From the NCBI GenBank assembly GCA_023511625.1, contig JAIMBD010000010.1:1-64000 (forward strand): DNA of 64,000 nt, written 5' to 3'. A program made the translations under genes and the position numbers. Positions 28,472 to 36,853 of the stretch are shown in pieces. Each line of letters opens with the position of its first letter. The first letter of the stretch is position 1. Under the pieces are notes generated by a model, which saw only the letters and a program-made list of their open reading frames with translations, was not told where the DNA came from and did no database searches. The DNA comes from Bacillota bacterium (GTDB lineage Bacteria > Bacillota > Sulfobacillia > Sulfobacillales > Sulfobacillaceae).

Positions 28472-28599
28472 GATAGGGATTGACCCACCGGCTCAGCTCA
28501 AGGCGTTGGCGATGGCGGTGCCGCGATTTGGCGATGGCGGGCAGATCGGGGGAAGGGGGAGAGCAGTCGGCCGATGCCGGGATTCGGTGGCCGGAAGCC

Positions 28600-29496
28600 A
28601 TGAATGAGCAAGTGTGGGCGACGTTCAAGGCGGTGGCGGAGGTCGGGTCGTTCTCCAAGGCGGCGCGCCGCCTAAATCTGTCCCAATCGGCAGTCAGCCA
28701 GCAGGTGCAGCTCCTCGAATCCCAGTACGGGACGGCGCTTTTCATCCGCACCTCTCACGGCGTGCACCTGACCGAGGCCGGCGAGGTGGTGTACCGCTAC
28801 GTCAGCCACCTCTTACGCACGTTGGAAGAGTCTCGGCGGCGGGTGTCGGCCCTGCCGCGCCTGCGCGAGCGGTCGGTGTCGGTGGGCGCAAGCCTGACCA
28901 TCGCCGAATACCTGTTGCCGGGAATGTTGCAGCGGTTCGGCCCGGCCCATCCGAGCTTACGGTTGACTGTGACCATGGCCAACTCGCGCACGGTGGTGGA
29001 GCAGGTGGCCCACCACGAGGTGGACGTGGGGCTGATCGAGGCCCGGTTCGGCGATGGCCGCTTGGTGGTGCGCCCGTTTCAGGTAGACGAACCGGTAGTG
29101 GTGGTCGACCGCCAGCATCCTTGGGTCAGGCGGGGGCGCGTCGGCGTGGAGGATCTGTTGTCGGAGCCCATCATCGTGCGCGAGCCGGGTTCAGGAACCC
29201 GATGGGCGCTTGAAGAGGCGTTGGCCCGACGAGGGCTCGGGATTGGGGATCTGAAGGTAGCGATGGTGCTCGGGACCACACAGGCCATCAAGGCCATGGT
29301 GGCCTCCGGCTTCGGCTATTCGGTGCTCTCGCCTTTGACGGTGGCAGGAGAATCCCAAGCGCTGGCAGCCTTGTCGGTCGAAGGCTTAACGCTCACCCGC
29401 GAGTTCTCGGTGGTGTACGACGAGTCCGGCATCCGTCCCGAGGTGGCCGAGTTTGTCGAGTTTGTGCTAGCCCAGAGCCGACTGGCGCGGGCATAG
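28600..29496 (+). CDS. LysR-type transcriptional regulator
   Basis: 298 residues. The N-terminal winged helix-turn-helix (about 3-62) has FKAVAEVGSFSKAARRLNLSQSAVSQQVQLLESQYGTALFIRT, and the substrate domain follows with SVSVGASLTIAEYLLP. It resembles CysB/CysL-type activators. Divergent from the molybdoenzyme operon, so control of that operon is the natural inference. The start MNEQVWATF was chosen because the regulator family begins there; a weak GGAAG precedes it. Confidence 0.9.
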   Translation: MNEQVWATFKAVAEVGSFSKAARRLNLSQSAVSQQVQLLESQYGTALFIRTSHGVHLTEAGEVVYRYVSHLLRTLEESRRRVSALPRLRERSVSVGASLTIAEYLLPGMLQRFGPAHPSLRLTVTMANSRTVVEQVAHHEVDVGLIEARFGDGRLVVRPFQVDEPVVVVDRQHPWVRRGRVGVEDLLSEPIIVREPGSGTRWALEEALARRGLGIGDLKVAMVLGTTQAIKAMVASGFGYSVLSPLTVAGESQALAALSVEGLTLTREFSVVYDESGIRPEVAEFVEFVLAQSRLARA

Positions 29497-29641
29497 GGCG
29501 CGAGGCCGTTCCAGGCGCACCGGTTTTGTCTGGTCAGCGCCCGCGCCAGGTGGTATCGTAGACCGTGACACGCGCTGGGAGATACCGGATTTCCAACCCC
29601 CGGACTCCCCACATCCCCAACATCAAGGAGGCGGCGGCAGG

Positions 29642-30874
29642 GTGGAGAAGGCAGCCCGGAGCGGACCCGGCGAGGCCGGCCCGGAGGGGTGGATCAACTG
29701 GGCGCTCGACCATCACCAAGCGGTGTTGGCGGCCGAAGCCGACGTCCTCATCCTGGCGGCGCGTTACGGGGACGGCCACCTGCGCGCGGCGAAGGCCATC
29801 GCCATGGCGCTGGCCGAGATCGACCCTGACCACCGTCCGGCGCTGCTCGACTACTACCGCTTTGTCAGCCCGCGCCTGGACAGCACCATCCGGTGGGCCT
29901 ACCTCTCGAGCGTGCGCTTTGCGCCGTCGCTGTGGCGGTGGTTTTACACCTCGACCCAGCGCATCGACCCCGAGTCGCGCACTCAGCAGTGGCTGAACTC
30001 CATCGGGCTCAAGCGGTTCTACCGGGCCATCCGCCACCATCCGCCGCGGGTTATCGTCTCCACCTACCCCACAGCTGCCGGGGTGGTGTCAAGCCTCAAG
30101 AAGGCGGGAAAACTGGAGGTCGCCAACTACGTGGTGATGACCGACTACAGCGTGCACTCCCAGTGGATCCATCCGGCCGTCGATCGCTACTTTGTAGGCA
30201 GCGAGGACATGCGCCAGGAATTGGGGGAGCGCGGGGTACCCGCGCACAAGGTGGTGGTTTCGGGCATCCCGGTTGACCAGCGCTTCTCCCTGCCGGTGGA
30301 CGAGGCAGAGGCGCGGGCCCGCTTGGGCGTGGGGCCGGAGCCGGTGGTGCTCTTCATGGGAGGGTCTTACATGCCTCCCGGGGAGTTCCACGGCGTGCTA
30401 AGGGCCATCGATCGGGTGGAGTTTCCGCACACCACGGTAGTGGTGGCAGGCCGTTCTGAACGGCGCCGCCAGTTGGCCGAAGAGTATCGTCGGCAGGCCC
30501 GTCATCCGTTGCTGGTGTTGGGATACGTCGACAACGTGCACGAGTGGATGGGGGTGGCGGCGATGCTGGTCAGCAAGGCCGGCGGGCTGACCACCACCGA
30601 GTCGTTGTGCCGCGGGTTGCCCATCGTCATCTACCGGCCGATTCCGGGACAAGAGGATGCCAACGCCGCCTTTTTGGTCCGCCACGGGGCCGGCGTGCTG
30701 GCGCACCAGGAGGCCGAGGTGGGGGCGATCGTGGAGCGGCTGTTGCGCCATCCGTGGGAGCTGCGGCGTATGGCGCGGCAGTCGCGCCAACTCGGCCATC
30801 CTGAGGCGGCGCGGGTCATCGGCGAATACGTCGTCCAAGCCCTTGCCCATGCCAAGGCCCATGCCCCCGCGTAA
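29642..30874 (+). CDS. UgtP/MGDG-synthase-like glycosyltransferase
   Basis: 410 residues. The N-terminal half has LILAARYGDGHLRAAKAIAMAL and a PF06925-like acceptor domain; the C-terminal half has VVLFMGGSYMPPGE, VLGYVDNVHEWMGVAAMLVSKAGGLTTTESLCRGLPIVIYRPIPGQEDANA, the GT28 nucleotide-sugar site. Such enzymes add glucose or galactose to diacylglycerol to make membrane glycolipids. GTG start after AAGGAGG. The end overlaps the MFS gene by 14 bp. Confidence 0.87.
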   Translation: MEKAARSGPGEAGPEGWINWALDHHQAVLAAEADVLILAARYGDGHLRAAKAIAMALAEIDPDHRPALLDYYRFVSPRLDSTIRWAYLSSVRFAPSLWRWFYTSTQRIDPESRTQQWLNSIGLKRFYRAIRHHPPRVIVSTYPTAAGVVSSLKKAGKLEVANYVVMTDYSVHSQWIHPAVDRYFVGSEDMRQELGERGVPAHKVVVSGIPVDQRFSLPVDEAEARARLGVGPEPVVLFMGGSYMPPGEFHGVLRAIDRVEFPHTTVVVAGRSERRRQLAEEYRRQARHPLLVLGYVDNVHEWMGVAAMLVSKAGGLTTTESLCRGLPIVIYRPIPGQEDANAAFLVRHGAGVLAHQEAEVGAIVERLLRHPWELRRMARQSRQLGHPEAARVIGEYVVQALAHAKAHAPA

Positions 30875-32039
30875 GCCTGAGGTGCCCCTGACCACGGGGC
30901 ATTTGGTGTTGATGAGCATCCTGGGACTGGCCGAATTCAGCCGGGGCGCCCTGCTCATCTCGCTGTTGCCGGCCTACATTACCGGGCCCTTGGCGGCGCC
31001 CCTCATCTTGGCCGGCTGGGCCGTCTCCAGCCACTATTTTCTTGACACCGTCTGCCGGGGGCCGGCCGGGTGGCTGGTGGACCGCGTAGGGCCGGCGCGG
31101 GTCTTGACGTTGGGGCTGGCCATCGAAGTCATGGCCCTGGTGGGGGCCATGAACACGCGCCACCCAGACCTCGTGGTGCTGTTCGTGGCCGTGTTGGGAG
31201 TGGGCACGGCGAGCCATTGGCCGGCGGTGGTGACCGGTGTGACCCGCTTGACCCCAAGCCAGCAGCGGGCCTCGGTGATGGGCCTGGTGTTTGCCACCTG
31301 GCTGACCGGCGCCGGGATTGGGCCGGTGGCGATCAACTTCTTGTTGGGCGGCCGCGATCGCCTGGCGTTTCTCATCTTGGTGGGGGCCGACGTGGTGGCC
31401 TTCGTGGCCACCATCCTCCTCACCGATCCGCGTCTCGGGGCGCAGGTGCGCGAGAGCGTTCATCCCGGGCGGTGGGTGCGGGTGTTGTGGCCGTACCGCA
31501 CCATCATTCCCGGCATGTTCCTGCAGAACATGACGCTCGGCCTGATGATGCCCATCTTGCAGCCCTTCACCCACCAGGTGCTGCGCCTTTCGCAGTGGCG
31601 GTTTGCCGAGCTTTTGTTGGGATCGGGAGCGTTTACGGTCTTGCTTTTGGTGCCCATGGGGCGCATCACCGACCGCTTCGGGCTCAAGGTGCCCCTGGTG
31701 GGCGGGTTTTTCCTGGCGGGGCTTTCGCTGGTGGGGCTCGGGCTCATTCGCCAGTTTCTGCTGGTGGTGCTGATCGGCGGGCTGGCCGGGCTCGCCTACG
31801 CCATGATCCTTCCCGCTTGGAACGCGTTCTTGGCCAATCAAATTCCCAAGGAGATCGAGGGGTGGCTGTGGGGCGTGTTTATGACCGTGGAGGGCCTGGG
31901 GATGGCAGTGGGGCCGGTGGTGGGTGCCCGCCTGTTCGAGATGGCGGTGTGGGCTCCGTTTTTGACCTCGGCGGGAGTGCTGCTGTTGATGGGCGCCTAT
32001 TATCTCTGGTTCCCGGTGGGCACTGTGCGGGCCGGCTGA
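30861..32039 (+). CDS. MFS transporter
   Basis: 392 residues with 11-12 hydrophobic segments. The conserved loop between helices 2 and 3 reads GPAGWLVDRVGPARVL and the equivalent in the second half GRITDRFGLKVPL. Substrate unknown. Linked by overlap to the glycolipid synthase gene, and followed closely by a polysaccharide deacetylase, it may be part of an envelope operon. Confidence 0.88.
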   Translation: MPPRKPEVPLTTGHLVLMSILGLAEFSRGALLISLLPAYITGPLAAPLILAGWAVSSHYFLDTVCRGPAGWLVDRVGPARVLTLGLAIEVMALVGAMNTRHPDLVVLFVAVLGVGTASHWPAVVTGVTRLTPSQQRASVMGLVFATWLTGAGIGPVAINFLLGGRDRLAFLILVGADVVAFVATILLTDPRLGAQVRESVHPGRWVRVLWPYRTIIPGMFLQNMTLGLMMPILQPFTHQVLRLSQWRFAELLLGSGAFTVLLLVPMGRITDRFGLKVPLVGGFFLAGLSLVGLGLIRQFLLVVLIGGLAGLAYAMILPAWNAFLANQIPKEIEGWLWGVFMTVEGLGMAVGPVVGARLFEMAVWAPFLTSAGVLLLMGAYYLWFPVGTVRAG

Positions 32040-32079
32040 TCGCGGGCCCATCGGAGAGCGCGTCGGAGGGACGTGGCGC

Positions 32080-33609
32080 GTGGAGCATCTTGTCGGATGG
32101 CTGGCACTGGGGGCAGGGGCCCTGTGGGTGACGACTTACCTCGTTCCGGACCTCCTCTGGCATCACCTGCAGTGGGGGGCTTGGGCAGGCGCGCGCGACA
32201 GCCGGGCCGTGGGGCTGACGTTCGATGACGGGCCAGGTCCCGACACACCGGCCGTGCTCGACCGCCTGCGCGAGCTCGGCGTCCACGCCACGTTTTTTGT
32301 GGTGGGCGAGCGGGCCCGGGCCCATCCCGAGGTGGTGGCGCGGATGGTCCAGGAGGGCCACACGGTGGGCATCCACGGCGACCGGCACCGGTCGAGCTAC
32401 CTCCAATGGCCCTGGCAGCCGTTCGTGGAACTTCGGCGGGCGAAGGCCACGGTGGCGGCCTTGACCGGTACCACACCGCGGTGGTTTCGGCCGCCGTGGG
32501 GGCACCACAGCCTGTATACCTGGTGGGCGGCGCGCTGGCTTGGCCTCGAACGGGTGCTGTGGACGGTGGCACCCGACGATTGGCGTCCGGATCGGACGCC
32601 GGAGGCGTTGGCCCACCACGTCGTTCAGCTGGCGCTACCTGGTGGGGCGGTGGTGCTGCACGACGGCGGCGGCGACCGCCGGCGGACCGTCGAGGCGCTT
32701 CGGCCCATGGTCGAAGGGCTTAGGCGGCTGGGGCTGGCGGTGACGGCGATCGACGCAATTTTGCCGGATCGGTCGGAGCTTAGGCGCTGGTGGGCGTGGT
32801 GGGAGACGCGGTTTACGCGCGACTGGGACGTCGACTCCGTTCCCGATCCCAGCGGTGGAGAGCCGGTGCTGCGCGTCGGCCTCATCCGCTACCGAGGGCC
32901 TCGGGTCGAGTGGCCGGACGGCACGGTCCTCAATCCCGGGGACCCGTTTGCCGAGATTCACTTCGGCAACCCGGCCCTAGCCCGGTTCAGCGGGCAGGCG
33001 GCGGCGGCGCTGAAAGCCATGCGGCGGGTGGTGCAAAACCTGCCGGCCTTGACGGCGTTTCTCGATGCCCATCCCAAGTACCAGGCGGTGGTGGCCGTGG
33101 GCGGGGTGACGGTCCTCGACGCCAGCCACGCTATCGAGCGGGTGGGATTTCGCCGGTGTGCAGTCCGGGGGGCGCAGCGCTGGACGATGTGGCTCTATTT
33201 GACGTTGCTGATGGCGGTCTACCACCGCGCCGGGTGGGCCACCCTCCGGCGCCTTGGGCGGCTCAAACCGGTACTCCTGGTCATGGGGCGCGAGGAGTTG
33301 CGGCGGCGCTTCGCGCCAAGCGGGGACGGCGATTGTATAATCAAAGCGCATGATCGTGCAGACAGGCACAGGTTGGCAACGGTGGCAACGGTGGCAACGG
33401 TGGCAAGGAAGGGAGAGGCGGGGCATGGAGCTCAACGGGGAGAAAGTCATCAAGGCGAGTCCGGAACGGGTGTATCAACTGCTGACCGACCCGGCGGTGC
33501 TGACCCAGGTGATGCCGGGACTGAAGCGGCTGACAGAGACCGGGCCGGGCCAGTACCAGGCGGAGATGGAGATGGGCGTAGCGGCCATCCGCGGCCGGTA
33601 CCAAGGTGA
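32080..33609 (+). CDS. Polysaccharide deacetylase fused to a YkoP-like domain; 3' end doubtful
   Basis: 509 residues as read. An N-terminal membrane helix (about 3-22) is followed by a NodB deacetylase domain (about 40-225) with the metal motif TFDDGPGPDTP, the HGDRHRS site and the RPPWGHHS motif. A C-terminal YkoP-like region (about 260-415) includes GDPFAEIHFGN. After residue about 415 the frame goes on through about 95 low-complexity residues that overlap the next gene by 185 bp, which is unlikely to be native. A one-base shift near 33330 would end the protein at 33341. Start GTG after GGAGGGACGTGGC. Confidence 0.82.
   Translation: MEHLVGWLALGAGALWVTTYLVPDLLWHHLQWGAWAGARDSRAVGLTFDDGPGPDTPAVLDRLRELGVHATFFVVGERARAHPEVVARMVQEGHTVGIHGDRHRSSYLQWPWQPFVELRRAKATVAALTGTTPRWFRPPWGHHSLYTWWAARWLGLERVLWTVAPDDWRPDRTPEALAHHVVQLALPGGAVVLHDGGGDRRRTVEALRPMVEGLRRLGLAVTAIDAILPDRSELRRWWAWWETRFTRDWDVDSVPDPSGGEPVLRVGLIRYRGPRVEWPDGTVLNPGDPFAEIHFGNPALARFSGQAAAALKAMRRVVQNLPALTAFLDAHPKYQAVVAVGGVTVLDASHAIERVGFRRCAVRGAQRWTMWLYLTLLMAVYHRAGWATLRRLGRLKPVLLVMGREELRRRFAPSGDGDCIIKAHDRADRHRLATVATVATVARKGEAGHGAQRGESHQGESGTGVSTADRPGGADPGDAGTEAADRDRAGPVPGGDGDGRSGHPRPVPR
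33336..33341 (+). promoter_or_regulatory. Perfect -10 hexamer ahead of the CoxG-like gene
   Basis: TATAAT about 85 bp before the CoxG-like start, inside the 3' part of the deacetylase reading frame. The -35 at the proper distance is poor. Confidence 0.4.
33374..33408. repeat. Tandem 9-bp repeat in the CoxG-like leader
   Basis: TGGCAACGG occurs three times in a row, followed by a partial TGGCAAGG. It lies just before the ribosome site of the next gene and could change leader length by slippage. Confidence 0.7.
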
Positions 33610-33868
33610 GATGCAAATCCTCGACCCCGATCCGCCCCATGCCTACCGCCTGAAAATGAAGGGCCAGGGACCGGGAGGCTTTGTCGACGTGGAGCTGGAG
33701 ACGCGCCTGGAGGCGTTGCCCGAGGGCACGCGGGTGACCTATCGGGGCGTGGCGCAGATCGGGGGGAAGGTGGCCGGGGTAGGCCAGCGGCTGATCGGCG
33801 GCGTGGCGTCGATGATCCTGGGCCAGTTCTTTGGCGGGATCGAAAAGATGGCCACCGCGAGCTCGTGA
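33425..33868 (+). CDS. SRPBCC / CoxG-like protein
   Basis: 147 residues. MELNGEKVIKASPERVYQLLTDPAVLTQVMPGLKRLTE and the later AQIGGKVAGVGQRLI are typical of CoxG (carbon monoxide dehydrogenase subunit G, PF06240), needed to activate or anchor molybdenum hydroxylases. No coxL/coxM/coxS or xanthine dehydrogenase gene is in the window. ATG after GGAAGGGAGAGG; its TGA overlaps the GTG of the MocA-like gene. Confidence 0.88.
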   Translation: MELNGEKVIKASPERVYQLLTDPAVLTQVMPGLKRLTETGPGQYQAEMEMGVAAIRGRYQGEMQILDPDPPHAYRLKMKGQGPGGFVDVELETRLEALPEGTRVTYRGVAQIGGKVAGVGQRLIGGVASMILGQFFGGIEKMATASS

Positions 33869-34473
33869 CGGACGCCCAGCGGGTAGTGGCCATCCTGCTG
33901 GCTGCGGGCCGGTCGCAGCGGATGGGACGCCCCAAGCAAACCTTGCCATGGGCAGAGGGCAAGTCTTTGGTGGACTGGGTGGCCGAGCGGATTCTAGCCA
34001 CTGGGCTTCCGCTGGTGGGGGTGGTGCCTCCGGAGTTGGCCGACGCCGCACCGTCAGGGGTCGTGGCGTGGGCGGTCAACCCCCATCCCGGCCAGGGCTT
34101 GGCGTCGAGCATCCGGGTCGGAGTGGCCGCCGCCCTCGACAAGGGGACGTGGGAAGGGATGGCCTTTTTCTTGGGAGACCAGCCCTTCGTCACTGCCGAC
34201 GACGTTCAGCGGGTGCTCCGGGCTTTCGCCGAGCGCCGGCCTGGCATTCACGCCGTCCGTCCTCGCTACGACGGGCGTCCGGGTCACCCGGTGGTGGTGG
34301 ATGCGGCGGTGTGGGAGCGGGCCGGAGCACTCGAGGGCGACATCGGGTTCGGGCGATGGATCCGCCCCGAGGAACTCGAGGAGGTGGCCATTGCGGTGGG
34401 CAGCCGCCCAGACCCGGCCATCGACCTCGATACGCCAGCCGACTACGCCCGCTGGCACCCGACGACCGAGTAA
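33865..34473 (+). CDS. MocA-like molybdenum cofactor cytidylyltransferase
   Basis: 202 residues of the NTP-transferase fold: ILLAAGRSQRMGRPKQTLPW at the N-terminus, NPHPGQGLASSIRVG near 73, and FFLGDQPFV near 105. MocA makes the cytosine dinucleotide form of the cofactor used by xanthine-oxidase-family enzymes. It is coupled to the CoxG-like gene by a GTGA overlap, which supports a role in maturing a molybdenum hydroxylase encoded elsewhere. Confidence 0.9.
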   Translation: MTDAQRVVAILLAAGRSQRMGRPKQTLPWAEGKSLVDWVAERILATGLPLVGVVPPELADAAPSGVVAWAVNPHPGQGLASSIRVGVAAALDKGTWEGMAFFLGDQPFVTADDVQRVLRAFAERRPGIHAVRPRYDGRPGHPVVVDAAVWERAGALEGDIGFGRWIRPEELEEVAIAVGSRPDPAIDLDTPADYARWHPTTE

Positions 34474-34501
34474 GGGCGGCGTGACGGCAGGAGGTGGGCC
34501 G

Positions 34502-35257
34502 ATGCGCGCGGGCACCGGGATCCGCTACCACCAGTTGGGCGAGGGACCGCTGGCGGTCTTGGTTCACCCCGACCTTTACGGCGGGCGCTTTGCTTGGCAT
34601 CGCCTGATTCCTGCCTGGTCGCGGCGGTATACCGTCGTCAGCTGGGACCCGCGGGGCGTGGGCGACCATCGCCGCTGGGTGCCGTCCATGCGCGATTGGG
34701 TGGCCGATGCCGAGGCGGTGCTGGAGGCAGTAGACCGGCCGGCGCACCTGGTGGGGCTTGGGGTGGGGGCTTGGGTGATGGCCCGAGTGGCCATCACCGA
34801 CGATCCCCGGGTCCGGAGTCTGGTGTTAGCAGGAGTGACCGCGCGCGGCGCTGGGGCCCTCGGGATAGGCAAGGGTGCTGGGGGGCCTCCGGCGGTGGCC
34901 GAGGCCTTGGTGTCGTCGGCGGTGTGGCCCGAGGTGCGAGACAACCTGGAGCAGGAACTCGCCGAGCAGGACGCGGCGGTCCTCTACGCTGCCGTGCGCG
35001 CCGCTGCGGCGGCCTCTCATCGCCCGGTCTTCCAGCGGATTCGCCGGCCCACCTTGGTGGTGGTGGGGACCCACGACCGCCTTGCGCCGCCGCGGGACGC
35101 CGAGCGGGTGGCGCGCCTCGTTCCCCGAAGTCGGCTCGCGGTGTTGCTCGGCGCCGGTCACCTCGCGCCCTTGGATCAGCCGGGGCGGTTCGACGAGGCC
35201 GTGCGGGACTTCTGGGTGTCGCTGGAAGGCCCAGGGGGACGAAGGCCGCCGGGATAG
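34502..35257 (+). CDS. Alpha/beta-hydrolase-fold protein lacking the nucleophile serine
   Basis: 251 residues. The fold is clear: oxyanion region VHPDLYGG near 21, the nucleophile elbow HLVGLGVGAWVM at 82-93, the acid D192 in GTHDRLAPP, and H220 in GAGHLAP. But the serine of G-x-S-x-G is Gly87 (codon GGG). The Asp and His remain. It may be non-catalytic or use another mechanism. ATG after GGCAGGAGGTGGG; it follows the MocA-like gene by 28 bp. Confidence 0.82.
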   Translation: MRAGTGIRYHQLGEGPLAVLVHPDLYGGRFAWHRLIPAWSRRYTVVSWDPRGVGDHRRWVPSMRDWVADAEAVLEAVDRPAHLVGLGVGAWVMARVAITDDPRVRSLVLAGVTARGAGALGIGKGAGGPPAVAEALVSSAVWPEVRDNLEQELAEQDAAVLYAAVRAAAAASHRPVFQRIRRPTLVVVGTHDRLAPPRDAERVARLVPRSRLAVLLGAGHLAPLDQPGRFDEAVRDFWVSLEGPGGRRPPG

Positions 35258-35276
35258 AGGTCGGGAGGGGCCCAAG

Positions 35277-36152
35277 GTGCAGGAACCAGAACCGATCGCC
35301 GAGCGCCGCCGCTACGGGCGCCTCAAGTGGTTGACCACGGCCGGGCCCACGGCTTTTGTGACGGTGGCCGAGGTGGTCCGCTTTGTCTTTTTGCGCCGCT
35401 GGCTGCCGCCGGCCGAGGTGTCGCTGGTGGCGATCCTGGTCACCCTAGTGGGGGCCGCCGCCTTCTCCTCGTTTGTGTTCGGCATCGTGGAACGCATGGA
35501 GCGGGAGCGGACTGCCTACAAAGAGGCCATGCTGGCGCTGAAGGAACGCGAGCGGCTGGCTCGAGAGATGCACGACGGGCTCGCCCAGAACTTGGCCGCC
35601 ATCAACCTCAAGGTGCACCGGTTGAGTCACCTGTTGGCCCAGCGCGACCTCGAGGCCATGGCGGAGGAGCTGGTGGCGGTGCAAGCGGCCGTCAACCTCT
35701 CGTACACCGAGGTGCGCCAATCGCTGTATGACCTGAAGGCTGGCCAACGATTGGCCGAAGGCTTTTGGACGGCATTGGAGAAACAGGCCGAGGAATTCCA
35801 TCGCCAGACGGGCGTGGCGGTGCGCGTAGAACCGCTGCCCGACCGGCAGGAACCGTGGAACGAGATGGCGGCCGTGCAGATGCTGCGCATCGTGCAGGAG
35901 TGTCTGGCCAACGTGCGCCGACATGCCGAGGCCCATCAGGTGCGGATTTGGGGCACGATTCAGAACGGCGAGTTTCGGCTGACGGTGGCAGACGACGGCA
36001 AGGGTTTCGAACCCGGGCAAGAGCGCGACCGCGGCCATCATTTTGGGCTGAGCATCATGCAGGAGCGCGCGGAGTCGGTGGGAGGCCGGGTGGTGGTACA
36101 ATCCACAGTAGGGAAGGGGACCGAAGTGACGGTGGTGATCCCGATTCGCTAG
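35277..36152 (+). CDS. Sensor histidine kinase (NarL/DegS type)
   Basis: 291 residues. Two hydrophobic segments (about 23-39 and 48-70) are followed by a HisKA_3 dimerisation helix with the phospho-accepting H99 in LAREMHDGLAQNL, and a HATPase domain (about 185-291) with RIVQECLANVRRHA, DDGKGF and GLSIMQERAESVGG. No large extracellular sensor domain is present, so it may sense a membrane or cytoplasmic signal. GTG after GGGAGGGG. The partner response regulator is next. Confidence 0.9.
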   Translation: MQEPEPIAERRRYGRLKWLTTAGPTAFVTVAEVVRFVFLRRWLPPAEVSLVAILVTLVGAAAFSSFVFGIVERMERERTAYKEAMLALKERERLAREMHDGLAQNLAAINLKVHRLSHLLAQRDLEAMAEELVAVQAAVNLSYTEVRQSLYDLKAGQRLAEGFWTALEKQAEEFHRQTGVAVRVEPLPDRQEPWNEMAAVQMLRIVQECLANVRRHAEAHQVRIWGTIQNGEFRLTVADDGKGFEPGQERDRGHHFGLSIMQERAESVGGRVVVQSTVGKGTEVTVVIPIR

Positions 36153-36176
36153 GGACCGGGAAAGGGGATGCGCGCA

Positions 36177-36842
36177 ATGGGCCAGGAGTCGGAGCGGGAA
36201 AAGGCCAAACTGTTGCTGGTCGACGACCACGCCCTGTTTCGTTCGGGGTTGCGGGCCATTTTGGAGCAGGATCCGGACCTCGAGGTGGTGGCCGAAGCCA
36301 AGGATGGGGAAGAAGCCATCCGTTTGGCCGAAGAGTGGATGCCGGACCTCATCTTGATGGACATTCAAATGCCCGGCATGAACGGGCTTGAGGCCACGCG
36401 GCAGATCAAGGAGATCATGCCGTACGTCAAGATCGTGATTCTCACCGCCAGCGACGATGACGACGAATTGTTGTTCGAAGCGGTCAAAGCCGGGGCCCAG
36501 GGCTATCTGATCAAACACCTGGAGCCCGACGCCTTTCTGCGCGAGGTCAAGGCCCACGTGCGGGGGGAGGCATCGATTTCGGGCGACGTGGCGATCAAGA
36601 TCATCCGCGCCTTCTCGGCCCACGACGCCCAGCCCAAGCAATCGAGCCTGACCGCGCGCGAAATCGAGGTGTTGAAACTGGTGGGCGAGGGCGCCTCCAA
36701 CCGCGAGATCGCGAGCCGCCTGTTCATCTCGGAGAACACGGTGAAGAATCACCTCCGCAACATCTTGCAGAAGCTGCACTTTGAGAATCGGGTGCAGGCG
36801 GCGGCGTATGCTATCCGCCACGGATTGGTGGACAAATCGTAA
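36177..36842 (+). CDS. NarL/LuxR-type response regulator
   Basis: 221 residues. The receiver domain (about 10-128) has DD15-16 and the phosphorylation site D62 in LILMDIQMPGMNG; the LuxR-type helix-turn-helix (about 157-215) has LTAREIEVLKLVGEGASNREIASRLFISENTVKNHL. The ATG at 36177 is about 9 bp after AAAGGGG, better than the ATG at 36168, which touches it. Targets unknown; tatC follows within 12 bp. Confidence 0.92.
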   Translation: MGQESEREKAKLLLVDDHALFRSGLRAILEQDPDLEVVAEAKDGEEAIRLAEEWMPDLILMDIQMPGMNGLEATRQIKEIMPYVKIVILTASDDDDELLFEAVKAGAQGYLIKHLEPDAFLREVKAHVRGEASISGDVAIKIIRAFSAHDAQPKQSSLTAREIEVLKLVGEGASNREIASRLFISENTVKNHLRNILQKLHFENRVQAAAYAIRHGLVDKS

Positions 36843-36853
36843 GGGGCCGTCGC

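Noticed and set aside
33374-33408. Short tandem repeats as a CRISPR array
   Set aside because: The units are 9 bp and contiguous with no spacers. No CRISPR array or cas gene was seen anywhere in the window.
35445-36821. 458-codon open frame antisense to the two-component genes
   Set aside because: His/Leu-rich shadow of two clear genes on the other strand.
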